Below are positions 16,258 to 24,566 of a stretch of DNA of 64,000 bases, piece by piece. The notes beneath the pieces are model-generated. The model was not told the origin of the DNA, ran no database searches, and saw only the letters and a program-made list of their open reading frames with translations. The DNA lies in NCBI GenBank assembly GCA_963807065.1, contig CAWDZQ010000001.1:349053-413052 (forward strand), in the 5' to 3' direction. Source of the stretch: CAWAND01 sp963807065 (GTDB lineage Bacteria > Chloroflexota > Anaerolineae > Anaerolineales > E44-bin32). How positions within the stretch are numbered: the first letter of the stretch is position 1; each line of letters begins with the position of its first letter. A program made the translations under genes and the position numbers.

Positions 16258-17202
16258 TCACATGACCTGGAGCCGGGCCATCATCAGGATCAGTCCCGTC
16301 TGCGCCAATCCAGCCAATACGGCCAGGGCAAATCCCCTGAAGAGCCCGGCCTTGGCCCGCAGGGAGAACGCAAGCGCAGCCACGCCGAATACTAGAGCCA
16401 CCGGCGCAAACAGTACGCCAACGGAGAGCCGCGCCAGGAAGGAGAAAGCCCAGTGCGCACCTGTCGTCAGCCAGGCGGCGGGGGCGGCCAGTCGATGGGT
16501 CGAGAGGCTGAGGCCGCAAGTGACCAGCGCCAGGGTCAGCAGCTCGACGAAATAAACAGCCGGCAGGGGCCAAATGGGTTGCGCAGGAGCCAAACTTCCC
16601 CATACCCCCAGCGTTACGACGAGGGAAAAGCCGGCCCCGAGAATCACCATCCAGCGCTCAAAACGATCCGCCGCCGACCCACCCCCGCCTAAGGTCGGCG
16701 CCCCAGCCGAGCCTGCGCCGCCTGCACTCAGCCGCTCTGCCGCTGTTCGAATCGACCCGGACTCGGCGGATAGATACGCTTGAAGCATAGGCAAGAGGCT
16801 GCCGTCCCGATCGAAGATGACCTTTGCACCGGCCATGAGCACGCTCGTGGTTCCCTCGTCTAACGGTTCGGCGAGCCACGACCAACTCGTAAGGCCGTAT
16901 TCCACCTCAAGGCCCGAGGTGTGAACCACCCGCAAGCTTTGGACCTTCCCCCAGTCTTCTTCTTGGACGGAAACTACGGATCCCATGTGCTCGAGCCAAC
17001 TGCGATCCGCGAGCAGGGCGCCTGGGTCCTCGACCAAGATCACCAGATCGACGTCCGAACCGGGGCCGGCCTCGCCGCGCGCCCAAGACCCGACCAGCAG
17101 GATGCCCGCGATGTCCGACCGTGCCTCACCCCAAGTGCGCACGCTCTTGGAGAATGTAGCCAGGGCCGTGGAAGCCCCCCAATTCATGGAAGGTGTGTTC
17201 AC
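16258..17202 (-). CDS. Nucleotidyltransferase domain fused to a multi-helix membrane domain
   Basis: 314 residues. Residues 1-125 form a minimal nucleotidyltransferase: GILLVGSWARGEAGPGSDVDLVILVED has the GS-x10-DxD catalytic motif, and a third acidic residue probably follows in LEVEYG. A Gly/Ser/Ala-rich linker (about 150-175) leads to five or so hydrophobic helices from ERWMVILGAGFSLVVTLGVW to the end. Both parts are in one uninterrupted frame. Such a fusion is unusual; MNT-type enzymes are normally soluble and paired with HEPN or kinase-like proteins. GTG 17202 or ATG 17187 may start it. It lies 27 bp downstream of the DinB gene, probably cotranscribed. Confidence 0.75.
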   Translation of the reverse strand: MNTPSMNWGASTALATFSKSVRTWGEARSDIAGILLVGSWARGEAGPGSDVDLVILVEDPGALLADRSWLEHMGSVVSVQEEDWGKVQSLRVVHTSGLEVEYGLTSWSWLAEPLDEGTTSVLMAGAKVIFDRDGSLLPMLQAYLSAESGSIRTAAERLSAGGAGSAGAPTLGGGGSAADRFERWMVILGAGFSLVVTLGVWGSLAPAQPIWPLPAVYFVELLTLALVTCGLSLSTHRLAAPAAWLTTGAHWAFSFLARLSVGVLFAPVALVFGVAALAFSLRAKAGLFRGFALAVLAGLAQTGLILMMARLQVM

Positions 17203-17229
17203 GTCGTCGGTCGCGCTCCCTCGTTGGCC

Positions 17230-17730
17230 CTACAGCGGGTCCGGTGCCCGGCCCACCCACGCCGGCGCCTCGCCGTAGGTCTGCCCCAGGATGTGATTGA
17301 GCTGGGCTGCGTGATCCTGTACGTGACGCATGTTGTAGATCAGCAGTTCAGCAAACGACACGCTCCCCCAAGAGAAATTACAAATTCGCTTTGCCGCCTC
17401 ATTGGTCAGCGAGGAAAGCGTGACCCGGCACTTTTCATGGCAGTGCACCAGATAGTCCGTCAATGCACTTTGGTCGATGGGGGTCGCAGGCATTGCCCCG
17501 GCGGGATCGAGCTCCTCCATGCCAAATGGGTCGGGCGGGGCAAAGCCTTCTACCGATCCACTGAGATACAGGTCCAACCAGAACAACGTGTGGTAAACGA
17601 CATACCAAAGCTCGGGCAATTGACTGCGGTCGACCAGCCGGTCCTCGGGAATTGCCTTCAGGGCGTGGTCCAACATATCGATGGCGGCGCCGAACTGGGA
17701 CCAGATGATGCTCTTCCATTCAGAATCCAC
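17230..17730 (-). CDS. DinB family protein
   Basis: 166 residues. Four-helix-bundle metal protein of the DinB/YfiT superfamily. The putative metal His residues fall in ELWYVVYHTLFWLDLYL (helix 2) and MRHVQDHAAQLNHIL (helix 4), the usual spacing for the three-His site. Members act as thiol-dependent transferases (bacillithiol or mycothiol users) or are uncharacterised. AGGAGG lies seven bases before GTG 17730, which decides the start over the GTG at 17745. One of three DinB-like genes in the window. Confidence 0.85.
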   Translation of the reverse strand: MDSEWKSIIWSQFGAAIDMLDHALKAIPEDRLVDRSQLPELWYVVYHTLFWLDLYLSGSVEGFAPPDPFGMEELDPAGAMPATPIDQSALTDYLVHCHEKCRVTLSSLTNEAAKRICNFSWGSVSFAELLIYNMRHVQDHAAQLNHILGQTYGEAPAWVGRAPDPL

Positions 17731-17828
17731 GCGTGACCTCCTCACTTGAGCGTCTCATATCCCCTGACCCGCCCAATTTCGGACATCCACCACCATTATG
17801 CCTCATGCCCGGGGGGACACACAAAGAA

Positions 17829-17855
17829 GTCCGCCGGGACGGGGCCCCGGCGGAC
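17829..17855 (-). terminator. Stem-loop terminator after the membrane protein gene
   Basis: A perfect 10-bp GC stem (GTCCGCCGGG and its complement) with a short loop, followed on the minus strand by CTTCTTT. It lies about 45 bp after the stop of the gene ending at 17899, in the right place and orientation for a rho-independent terminator. Confidence 0.6.
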
Positions 17856-17898
17856 ACACACCGCCTTAAATTGAGTGGAACACGCGCCGAGGCCGAAC

Positions 17899-18291
17899 TC
17901 AGGCGACGTAGGCCATCGGCAAGAGCCAGCCGAACCCGACAATGTGCAAGATATGCAGGGCGGTGAAGTCTGCCAAACCGCGCATCTTGAAGACCACAGC
18001 TGCCAGAATCTCCAGCGCCACCCCAATCCCCACCGCCAGGAGCAGGAAGGATCGCGATGCGCTTGGCGATCCCGCCCCGCCCATCCATTGGTAGACGAGC
18101 ACGCCGATGATCCCAACGACCAGACCCACTCCAGCGAAGAAAATGGCCGTGTCCCAGCGCGCCGCAGCCAAGCCCTTGGCCGCCAGCTGATCGGGTGTGG
18201 TCAGGGCGTTGGCACGCGCGAAGGCGTACACACCCGAAATGGCCGCCACACCCACAATCAGAATGACCGAACGTACAAGCGCAGTCGACAT
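17899..18291 (-). CDS. Four-helix membrane protein
   Basis: 130 residues with four hydrophobic segments (LVRSVILIVGVAAISGVYAF; DTAIFFAGVGLVVGIIGVLVY; SFLLLAVGIGVALEILAAVVF; ALHILHIVGFGWLLPMAYVA). GGGAGA precedes ATG 18291. No signature of a known transporter or enzyme was seen, so it is an uncharacterised inner-membrane protein. A strong hairpin terminator follows it, so it is probably the last gene of its transcript. Confidence 0.7.
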   Translation of the reverse strand: MSTALVRSVILIVGVAAISGVYAFARANALTTPDQLAAKGLAAARWDTAIFFAGVGLVVGIIGVLVYQWMGGAGSPSASRSFLLLAVGIGVALEILAAVVFKMRGLADFTALHILHIVGFGWLLPMAYVA

Positions 18292-18488
18292 GGAAATCTC
18301 CCGAGACCCCCGCGTAGGTTGTCATCATGCGGGACAGATCTCATCCAGCGCAGTCTCAGCATAGATCCTGGCAACTGCGCAGCCCAGTGATAAGTGTCCG
18401 TGGCTGTTGCGACAATTTACGCCCCGTCTTCTGGGCCCTTGCCAACCGGCTCACTGGCGGGCGTCTGAGCATACGCTTGTGAAAGAGG

Positions 18489-18899
18489 TTAGCCATCTTG
18501 GGGACCGACGGCCATGTGCGGGTTCCAGGCGATTTCCCACAGGTGGCCGTCCGGATCGGCAAAATAGCCCGAGTAACCGCCCCAATCCGTGTCACACGCG
18601 GGCCGAACGAGACGGCCCCCGGCGCCGACCGCTTCGCTCAGCAGCCGATCAACCTCGGCCTTGGACTCTACGTTGTGAGCCAAGGCAACTCCTCGGAAGC
18701 CGTCCCCCTCAGCCGCCACACCGGCGTCGGCGGCCAAATCATCCCAGCCGTACAGCCCAAGCCAGCTGCCGTTCAGCGAGAAGAACGCCACATCGCCTTG
18801 CAGCGGGAGACGGGGAAGGCCCAATCCCTGCTCGTAAAATCTGGCGGCGCGTTCAAGATCGCGTGTCCCCAGGGTGATCATGCTGATTCGTGGTTTCAT
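18489..18899 (-). CDS. VOC family protein
   Basis: 136 residues from ATG 18899. First module: RISMITLGTRDLERAARFYEQGLGLP; second module ends DTDWGGYSGYFADPDGHLWEIAWNPHM, the classic glyoxalase/bleomycin-resistance ending with DPDGH and Glu in WEI. The central ALAHNVESKAEVDRLLSEAVGAGG matches relatives annotated as VOC proteins in many soil bacteria. Metal-dependent small-molecule enzyme or binding protein; substrate unknown. It is next to an SRPBCC gene on the same strand, a common pairing of environmental-response genes. Confidence 0.88.
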   Translation of the reverse strand: MKPRISMITLGTRDLERAARFYEQGLGLPRLPLQGDVAFFSLNGSWLGLYGWDDLAADAGVAAEGDGFRGVALAHNVESKAEVDRLLSEAVGAGGRLVRPACDTDWGGYSGYFADPDGHLWEIAWNPHMAVGPQDG

Positions 18900-18965
18900 C
18901 GCCCTGCCCACCACTCTCGCCTTTCGACCACCGGATTGCGGTATCGGCCACGCTGGCGCCAAAAC

Positions 18966-19394
18966 TTATGCTTCAAGAAGGGCCTTCAAGTTCTCGAGCA
19001 CGCTGCTCCAGTTTTGGCTGGAATGATCTGCCTCGTCCTGTGAGGCGTTGTTGTCCTGGATCACCCTGAGGTGTGTTGATTGACCCTCGGGTGTCAGCTC
19101 ATAGGTCACGGTCTTGTAGTAGGCTGGCTCGTCCGGCACGCCGGACAGCGCGCTCCAAAACGTGCTCACCAATCGGCGCCCCGGCTCGACTTCCAACACG
19201 ACGCCCTTGTCCTCATAAGATTTTCCCTGCCAGATGCCACGGTAAATGACGGGGCTGCCGGGCTGCCAATCGGTCTCAACCCGGGTGCCAAACAGGTACT
19301 TCTCGATCAAATCGGGCTCGGTGAGCGCCTGCCAAACTTTGTCGGGGGTTGCGTGAATCACGACCTCGGCCTGTGCGATCAGTGTGTCGGTCAT
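18966..19394 (-). CDS. SRPBCC (AHSA1-type) protein
   Basis: 142 residues from ATG 19394. The START/Bet v1-like fold is suggested by AEVVIHATPDKVWQALTEPDLIEKYLFGTRVETDWQPGSPVIYRG at the N-terminus and QNWSSVLENLKALLEA at the C-terminus, both typical of activator-of-Hsp90-ATPase-like (AHSA1) SRPBCC proteins. These have a hydrophobic pocket and usually bind lipids or other small ligands. No catalytic residue can be named. Length is normal. Confidence 0.88.
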   Translation of the reverse strand: MTDTLIAQAEVVIHATPDKVWQALTEPDLIEKYLFGTRVETDWQPGSPVIYRGIWQGKSYEDKGVVLEVEPGRRLVSTFWSALSGVPDEPAYYKTVTYELTPEGQSTHLRVIQDNNASQDEADHSSQNWSSVLENLKALLEA

Positions 19395-19555
19395 GGTGCA
19401 CCTCCCAATCGGAACCATCCGTCTCAGCATTATATTCGAACAAGTGTTCTGTTTCAAGTTTGAATGCTTGAGACGAATGCCGGCACCGCGATGCCTTGGA
19501 AGGGTGATGGGGGATCAAACCTGGGATGGCTCGGCCAGCAGACGGTTGAGGGGTG

Positions 19556-20376
19556 TCAATCGTCGCCAGCGCGGCGCAGGTCAGCCGCCAGGCGCAGGGC
19601 GTCCTGAGCCGCTTGGCTGTCACCCAGCGCTAAGAGATTCTCGGCCAACTCATCGAAGACAAAGGGGTCGGGCGACCGACTCGCCTCTCCCTCCGCCTCG
19701 AGGTCTCTCAAAATGGTCATGGCTTCAGAGTGTCGCCCCAGTGAGCGGAGGCAGCGAGCGACGGACCAACGTGCGATCTGGATCTGACGCGGTTTGCCCC
19801 GGGCCTCCCAAGCTTCCAATGCCTGCTCGAAGGTCGATAGTGCCTCTTCCAAGCACCCAAAGTCGTGCAAATCCCAGGCCATGTTGTTCAGAAGAGCAGG
19901 CACCAGCGAGAGGGCTTTGGGATCCTGCGAGCCGTTCGCTAGCTCGAGTCCCCGCCGGTTCCACGCCTCGGCTTCAGGCGTGCCGGCCAAGGTGATAGCC
20001 ACCATGTGGGCGGCATCCACCGCCAGACCTTCTTGGCCGGCCGACACCGCCGCTTCCAAGGCTTGTTGGAAGAGCCCGCGGGCCTTCTTCCGGTCCCCGC
20101 TTGAGTTGAAGGCTCGTCCTCGTTCTAGAAGGTAGCGGATTTGTGGCCGGCTTCCTGCCCCGCCAAGGTCCCCCTCGACCTGGTCCAGCAGATGGTGGGC
20201 CCCTTCGAAATCGTCCTGCAGGCCCCGCGCCCGCGCCACCTGGGTCAAGAGTTCGAGCCGGTCATCGCCGGCGGCTTCGGCCATCGCTCTCCGAAAGGCC
20301 GCCTCGCTTTCGCAGAATCTTCGTACTCCCAATAGGTATCGATGTTCAACGGCTTCGGCTCACTGACCCGATCCAA
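19556..20376 (-). pseudogene. TPR-repeat protein with a 1-base frameshift near its N-terminus
   Basis: From 20332 leftwards the frame encodes a 250-residue tetratricopeptide-repeat protein (QVARARGLQDDFEGAHHLLDQVEGD, YLLERGRAFNSSGDRKKARGLFQQALEAA, NNMAWDLHDFGCLEEALSTFEQALEAW). Its natural N-terminus is present in another frame: WLDRVSEPKPLNIDTYWEYEDSA, followed after a break by SEAAFRRAM. Adding one A to the AAA run at 20308-20310 (minus strand) joins them as AKSEAAF. A homopolymer slip, in the genome or in sequencing, is the simplest cause. The true start may be TTG 20376. TPR proteins of this type are protein-binding scaffolds. Confidence 0.7.
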
Positions 20377-20473
20377 CCATTTTCTGGTTCTGGTCTCCCG
20401 TATGCGTTGTCAGAAGTCTCGCGGCGGCTGCTTTCCCCAGACCTGTGGCGGCGGACAACCCGGCCGGGGGGAC

Positions 20474-21859
20474 CTAGGGTGCGCCCCCGCCCCAAATCGT
20501 CTCGTAGAGCAGGAACAGATTCAGAGCCACAATCAACGCGGCCACGATCCAGGCGATAAAGGTTGTGATTTTGCGATTGACCAACACCCCCATCAGCTTC
20601 TTGTCGGACGAAAACACCACCAGAGGAATGATGGCAAACGGCAGACCGAAGCTCAGAATGACCTGGCTCAACACCAGCGTGTTGGTCGGATCGAGCTTGA
20701 GTCCGATCACTATGAAGGACGGCAGCATGGTCATCAGGCGCCGGATCCACAAGGGAATCTTGCGGTGAATGAAGCCCTGCATGATGATCTGGCCAGCCAT
20801 CGTGCCCACCGTAGATGATGAGTGCCCCGAGGCCAGGAGCGAGATGGCGAAGACCATGCTGGCAGCGCCCCCCAACAAGGGCTCGAGGGTTCGGTGGGCT
20901 TCCTCGATGGAGGCGATACTGCTCAGCCCGTGAGTATAAAAGGTCGACGCGGCCATGATCAGCATGGCGGCGTTGACCAGGCCGGCGATCGTCATGGCGA
21001 TCAGAATGTCGGCCACTTCGAATTTAAATAGGCGACGCAGCTTCTCCGGCTCTCGGGTGACAATCCGTCCTTGGGTCAGCCCGGAATGGAGGAAGATGGC
21101 GTGGGGCATCACCGTCGCACCCAGGATGCCGGTCGCCAGCAGAATGCTCTCCGGCCCGGCGAAGGCGGGGACCACCGAGTGGATGGCGATCGCCCCCCAA
21201 TCCGGCTTGTCGATGATGGTTTCAATCAGGTAGCACACGGCGATGACACCCACCAAAGCGGTGATCAGGGCTTCAAGCGGCCTGAAGCCGCCGTGCTCCA
21301 GCAGGAGCACTACCAACGTTAGAAAGCCCATCAGGATGGCGGGAATCAACAGGTCCGGAAGTCCGATGGCGGTGCCGATGGTGATGAACAGACCGGGAAA
21401 GAGCAGGTAGACGCCCAGGGCGGCGCCCAAAAACTCGGCCAAGTCGGTGGCCATGGCCACCAATTCCATCATGATCCACATCGCCACCGTCGCCCAGGGC
21501 GGATAGTGGTCGCGCATCATCTCCGCCAGATTCCTGCCGGTGGCGATGCCGAGCTTGGCCGACATGGATTGGATCAGCATGGCCATGAAGTTACTGGCGA
21601 ACACTACCCACACCAGGGTGTAGCCGAATTTGGCGCCGGACTGAATGTTGGTGGCGTAGTTGCCCGGGTCGATGTAGGCCACGGCGGCGATAAATGCTGG
21701 GCCCATGAACGGTAGCAGCCGCTTGATGATGTTCTTTTCTACCCGGCCTTCCAGGATTTCCTGTGCGGCCGTGACCGTCCCAACGTCCGCCGGACCGTGA
21801 CGAGGCTCTGGTTGGTCCAAGGGCTGCTCCACGGCAGGTGACGGTTGAAGATCAGGCAT
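20474..21859 (-). CDS. mntH: NRAMP family divalent metal (Mn/Fe) transporter
   Basis: 461 residues, about 11 membrane helices. Proton-coupled Mn(II)/Fe(II) uptake at the inner membrane. Helix 1 carries AYIDPGNYATNI (the DPGN metal motif) and helix 6 carries GATVMPHAIFLHSGL (the MPH motif), so both metal-coordinating sites are intact. The N-terminal 55 residues are a soluble extension. ATG 21859 gives MPDLQPS; a further 20 codons upstream overlap nothing useful. It lies 16 bp after the DtxR-type regulator on the same strand and is almost certainly cotranscribed with and controlled by it. Confidence 0.93.
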   Translation of the reverse strand: MPDLQPSPAVEQPLDQPEPRHGPADVGTVTAAQEILEGRVEKNIIKRLLPFMGPAFIAAVAYIDPGNYATNIQSGAKFGYTLVWVVFASNFMAMLIQSMSAKLGIATGRNLAEMMRDHYPPWATVAMWIMMELVAMATDLAEFLGAALGVYLLFPGLFITIGTAIGLPDLLIPAILMGFLTLVVLLLEHGGFRPLEALITALVGVIAVCYLIETIIDKPDWGAIAIHSVVPAFAGPESILLATGILGATVMPHAIFLHSGLTQGRIVTREPEKLRRLFKFEVADILIAMTIAGLVNAAMLIMAASTFYTHGLSSIASIEEAHRTLEPLLGGAASMVFAISLLASGHSSSTVGTMAGQIIMQGFIHRKIPLWIRRLMTMLPSFIVIGLKLDPTNTLVLSQVILSFGLPFAIIPLVVFSSDKKLMGVLVNRKITTFIAWIVAALIVALNLFLLYETIWGGGAP

Positions 21860-21875
21860 AACCCAACCTCGTACT

Positions 21876-22550
21876 CTACGAGGCAGCTGGATGAAGATCC
21901 AGCTGTTTGACGAAAACATGGCTGGCCGTCGTCTGACCGACGACCACCGGGTTGCCGCTTACATTCAACGTGAGTAGACCATCGAGCGGCTCGACCGCCT
22001 GCACGGCGATTCGGACCCCCGGGGTGAGCCCAAGCTCTTCCAAACGAGCTAGCAGTTCGGGGTCTCTGTCGTAGACCTCGACCACATCCGCTTCGGCGCC
22101 GGCAGCCAGGTTGGCAAGCCGCACTCGCCCACCGTCGGGGATGGCGCCGTCCACGCTCGGGATCGGCGACCCATGCGGGTCCGAGGTTGGGTAGCCCAAG
22201 CTCTCGTCTATGCGGGCTTCCAGGTAATCCGACAGGACATGCTCAAGTTTCTCGGCTTCATTGTGCAGCCGATCCCAGGGGATATTGAGGGCGCGGGCAA
22301 GATAGGTCTCGAGCAAGCGGTGGTGGCGGATCACTTCAAGAGCGATCTTCCGGCCATCATCCGTCAGGGTCACACCCTGGTACGGCTCGTAGGCTACCCA
22401 CCCGTGATGCGCGAGCTTCTTGAGCATCCCCGTGACGGTGGCCGGCGAAAACCCAAACCGATCGGCCAGCATGGAGGTCGTGACCTGCTGATGATCAAGC
22501 TCCAGGTTGTAGATTTCTTTGAGGTAGTTCTGGTCGGCTTCCGTGATCAT
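21876..22550 (-). CDS. DtxR/MntR-type metal-dependent repressor
   Basis: 224 residues. Winged helix at residues 1-60 (YLKEIYNLELDHQQVTTSMLADRFGFSPATVTGMLKKLAHHGWV), dimerisation and metal-site region about 65-140 (VIRHHRLLETYLARAL, LHNEAEKLEHVLSDYLEARID), and a C-terminal FeoA/SH3-like domain (GLTPGVRIAVQAVE to FVKQLDL). This layout is the long DtxR/IdeR form. With Mn(II) or Fe(II) bound it should repress metal uptake. It heads an operon with the NRAMP transporter, which points to Mn(II) or Fe(II) homeostasis. A palindrome at 22569-22582 is its likely operator, so it probably represses itself. Confidence 0.92.
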   Translation of the reverse strand: MITEADQNYLKEIYNLELDHQQVTTSMLADRFGFSPATVTGMLKKLAHHGWVAYEPYQGVTLTDDGRKIALEVIRHHRLLETYLARALNIPWDRLHNEAEKLEHVLSDYLEARIDESLGYPTSDPHGSPIPSVDGAIPDGGRVRLANLAAGAEADVVEVYDRDPELLARLEELGLTPGVRIAVQAVEPLDGLLTLNVSGNPVVVGQTTASHVFVKQLDLHPAAS

Positions 22551-22568
22551 CGTTCCCTAAACCCTGAT

Positions 22569-22582
22569 TTAGGCGCGCCTAA
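22569..22582. promoter_or_regulatory. DtxR-type operator palindrome upstream of the regulator
   Basis: TTAGGCGCGCCTAA, a perfect 14-bp palindrome 19 bp before the regulator start. It fits the TTAGG-N4-CCTAA core of the known DtxR/IdeR box. Location over the ribosome-site/promoter region supports autoregulation of the mntH operon. Confidence 0.6.
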
Positions 22583-22795
22583 TATCGGGCCATTGTCTCC
22601 GAATTCGGAGGATCTGTCAAGGGGCCGGCTAGCCAAGCGATTGATCATCGGGGTTCGGCGAAAAGGGGCAGCTCCAGGCTCTACCCTGGATGCGCCAGAT
22701 GAGGCGGTTGCCGAGTTTCCGCCAAGGGCTCATTGGTGGGGGCTGGACGCGCCGCCGGTCCGTCGCGCGCCGAGCTGGTCTTCTCCCGTGCTCTC

Positions 22796-23578
22796 CTACT
22801 TGGGTGCCGTGGGAACTCCAAGGAGGTACGGAACAACGCTCGTCCCAGACGCCAGTTCGCCGGTCTCCCAGGTGAAATGCGCCTCGGGATCGGCCTTGGA
22901 CGCCAACAACCGCATCTCGTCCTCAGTGTAGGTTCTCAGGACGGAGACGACGCCGTCCCAGCCGACCAGCAGCGGCACGATCGGGATGAGGTAGGTGAAC
23001 AAGATCCGGCTCAGGCGAAAGGGCCGGATGGCCGGCGTCATCAGGAGCACCGCCAAGGGAGAGATGGCGAACTGAAGCAGGTGGCCCAGATCACGGCGCT
23101 GCCCCTCGAAGATCACCACCGCTTGCCCACCGGCGACGCCGTCTTCAAGTATCTTTTGGGCGTCGTCCGGCGGGAAATGATGGAAGGCGAGGAACATCGT
23201 CCGCAATCCCGGCAGGTCACCGGGCACTTTACGTGCGTCGACCGATCTAGCTTCGGCAGCCAAAATACCCGGGAGTTTGGCCACGACAGCATTCAGGGCG
23301 GCCGCGTTCGGATAGGCGTCAGTCAGCCTGACCTGAAGTCCGGGAACCTGCGACTCGAGGACGGGGGCCAGGCTCAGCCAAACCCGGCCCCCACCCGAGC
23401 CCAGGTCGACAATTCGGTGTTCGCCGGAGCCCGCCAAACCCGCAGCGATCACGTCCGCCGCCGGTGCGAACAGCCGAAGCATCTCCACGGCCGCTCCCAG
23501 ATAATCGGTCATAAGATCCCGAACCAGGGCCGGGAACCAGCTGGCGTCTTCGAACTCGAAGGCCTGGAAACGTTTCAT
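22796..23578 (-). CDS. Class I SAM-dependent methyltransferase with hydrophobic C-terminal part
   Basis: 260 residues from ATG 23578. Motif I is RIVDLGSGGGRVWLSLAP near residue 55-72, followed by VRLTDAYPNAAALNAV and LRTMFLAFHHFPPDD, as in Rossmann methyltransferases. Residues 165-220 (FAISPLAVLLMTPAIRPFRLSRILFTYLIPIVPLLVGWDG) are hydrophobic enough for membrane contact. The ending TWETGELASG is shared with uncharacterised class I methyltransferases. Substrate unknown; a lipid-like substrate is possible from the hydrophobic segment. The nudix gene follows upstream on the same strand. Confidence 0.8.
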   Translation of the reverse strand: MKRFQAFEFEDASWFPALVRDLMTDYLGAAVEMLRLFAPAADVIAAGLAGSGEHRIVDLGSGGGRVWLSLAPVLESQVPGLQVRLTDAYPNAAALNAVVAKLPGILAAEARSVDARKVPGDLPGLRTMFLAFHHFPPDDAQKILEDGVAGGQAVVIFEGQRRDLGHLLQFAISPLAVLLMTPAIRPFRLSRILFTYLIPIVPLLVGWDGVVSVLRTYTEDEMRLLASKADPEAHFTWETGELASGTSVVPYLLGVPTAPK

Positions 23579-23628
23579 CGGCATATGCCCCCGCTCAGGC
23601 GAATCTCGGTCAATCGTCCCGGATAAAG

Positions 23629-24126
23629 TCAACTTTCGGGTGGCAACACGTCTGAAGTCACGCCGAGATGGATGACCTGGGGGAAGCCCATACGAAGGTC
23701 CTCCCAGAATCCGCCCACCAGATGCTCAGGATAGACATCCAGCCCTGCCAGATCTCCCCTCGGCACCCAGACCACATCTCGAATGTAGTCTTCGTCGGGG
23801 CCGCTGCCGGCGACGTTATCCAGGGTGATCACACCCTGATACGATCCACACAGGAAGTAGATCTCGATGTGGCGCACACCGGCGGCCACCTCGGCAAACT
23901 CTCTCAGGTAGACCAGTTTGCCGAGCTCGACCTGCAGACCGGTCTCCTCAAACACCTCCCGTTCTGCGCAAGCCAGGATCGATCCGTCTTCGGGCTCCAA
24001 ACCACCGCCGGGCGGGATCCACCAGGTGGCGCCGCTGCGCGGATCGACATGCTTCACAAGCAGCAGGCTGTCATCTTTAACGATGATGACGGCCGCTCGC
24101 ACGCGATGATGCAAAACGCCCTCCAC
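23629..24126 (-). CDS. NUDIX hydrolase
   Basis: 165 residues from GTG 24126. The Nudix box is intact: GGGLEPEDGSILACAEREVFEETGL fits G-x5-E-x7-REUxEExGU, with the Glu residues that bind Mg(II). The sheet before it (VRAAVIIVKDDSLLLVKHVDPRSGATWWIPPGG) is typical. Such enzymes cleave nucleoside diphosphates linked to another group, often as housecleaning. The C-terminal half gives no clear substrate clue. Its start overlaps no RBS that I can see clearly. A Rex-like site with one mismatch lies about 190 bp upstream. Confidence 0.9.
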   Translation of the reverse strand: MEGVLHHRVRAAVIIVKDDSLLLVKHVDPRSGATWWIPPGGGLEPEDGSILACAEREVFEETGLQVELGKLVYLREFAEVAAGVRHIEIYFLCGSYQGVITLDNVAGSGPDEDYIRDVVWVPRGDLAGLDVYPEHLVGGFWEDLRMGFPQVIHLGVTSDVLPPES

Positions 24127-24566
24127 TATCTCGGTCCTAGAAAACGGGCAACATCAGGTGTGGGCCAACCCAAGCTGGAGGCCATGCTCCTCGGATCAAA
24201 CAAAGCACCAGGATGGGCATGCCATGGCTCGAATCAAACGCCGCTATGATACACGTTTCTGTTCATCTTCGGAATGAGGGGCGGTGCCGTACGGGGGAGG
24301 GCCGCACAAGCAAGTCGCTTGTGAGGGATTTCACAAAATGGGGCCACGGTAAACCGGCCATATCCGGCTTGAAGGCCACGCGGGCAGGGAGCCTGGAGCG
24401 GGCGGTTTCCCAATAGTCCCGCTTGGACGACCTGGCCCGCCAAGGGTCGACCCATCTGACAAGCCAGGTTCTGAGACTCCGGAAGCTCGAACATGGCCAA
24501 CCTCCCCGGGAAGTTCTCCCCCGAAGGCTCCGAGGGCCGGGCCACCCGGCGAGCTTGCTCGGTACG
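24127..24566. other. 440-bp intergenic region with a Rex-like site
   Basis: No convincing gene. It carries the near-perfect palindrome at 24319-24336; nothing else recognised. Confidence 0.45.
24319..24336. promoter_or_regulatory. Rex-like operator, one mismatch
   Basis: TTGTGAG-GGAT-TTCACAA matches 13 of 14 fixed positions. It lies about 190 bp upstream of the nudix gene start on the minus strand. Confidence 0.45.
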
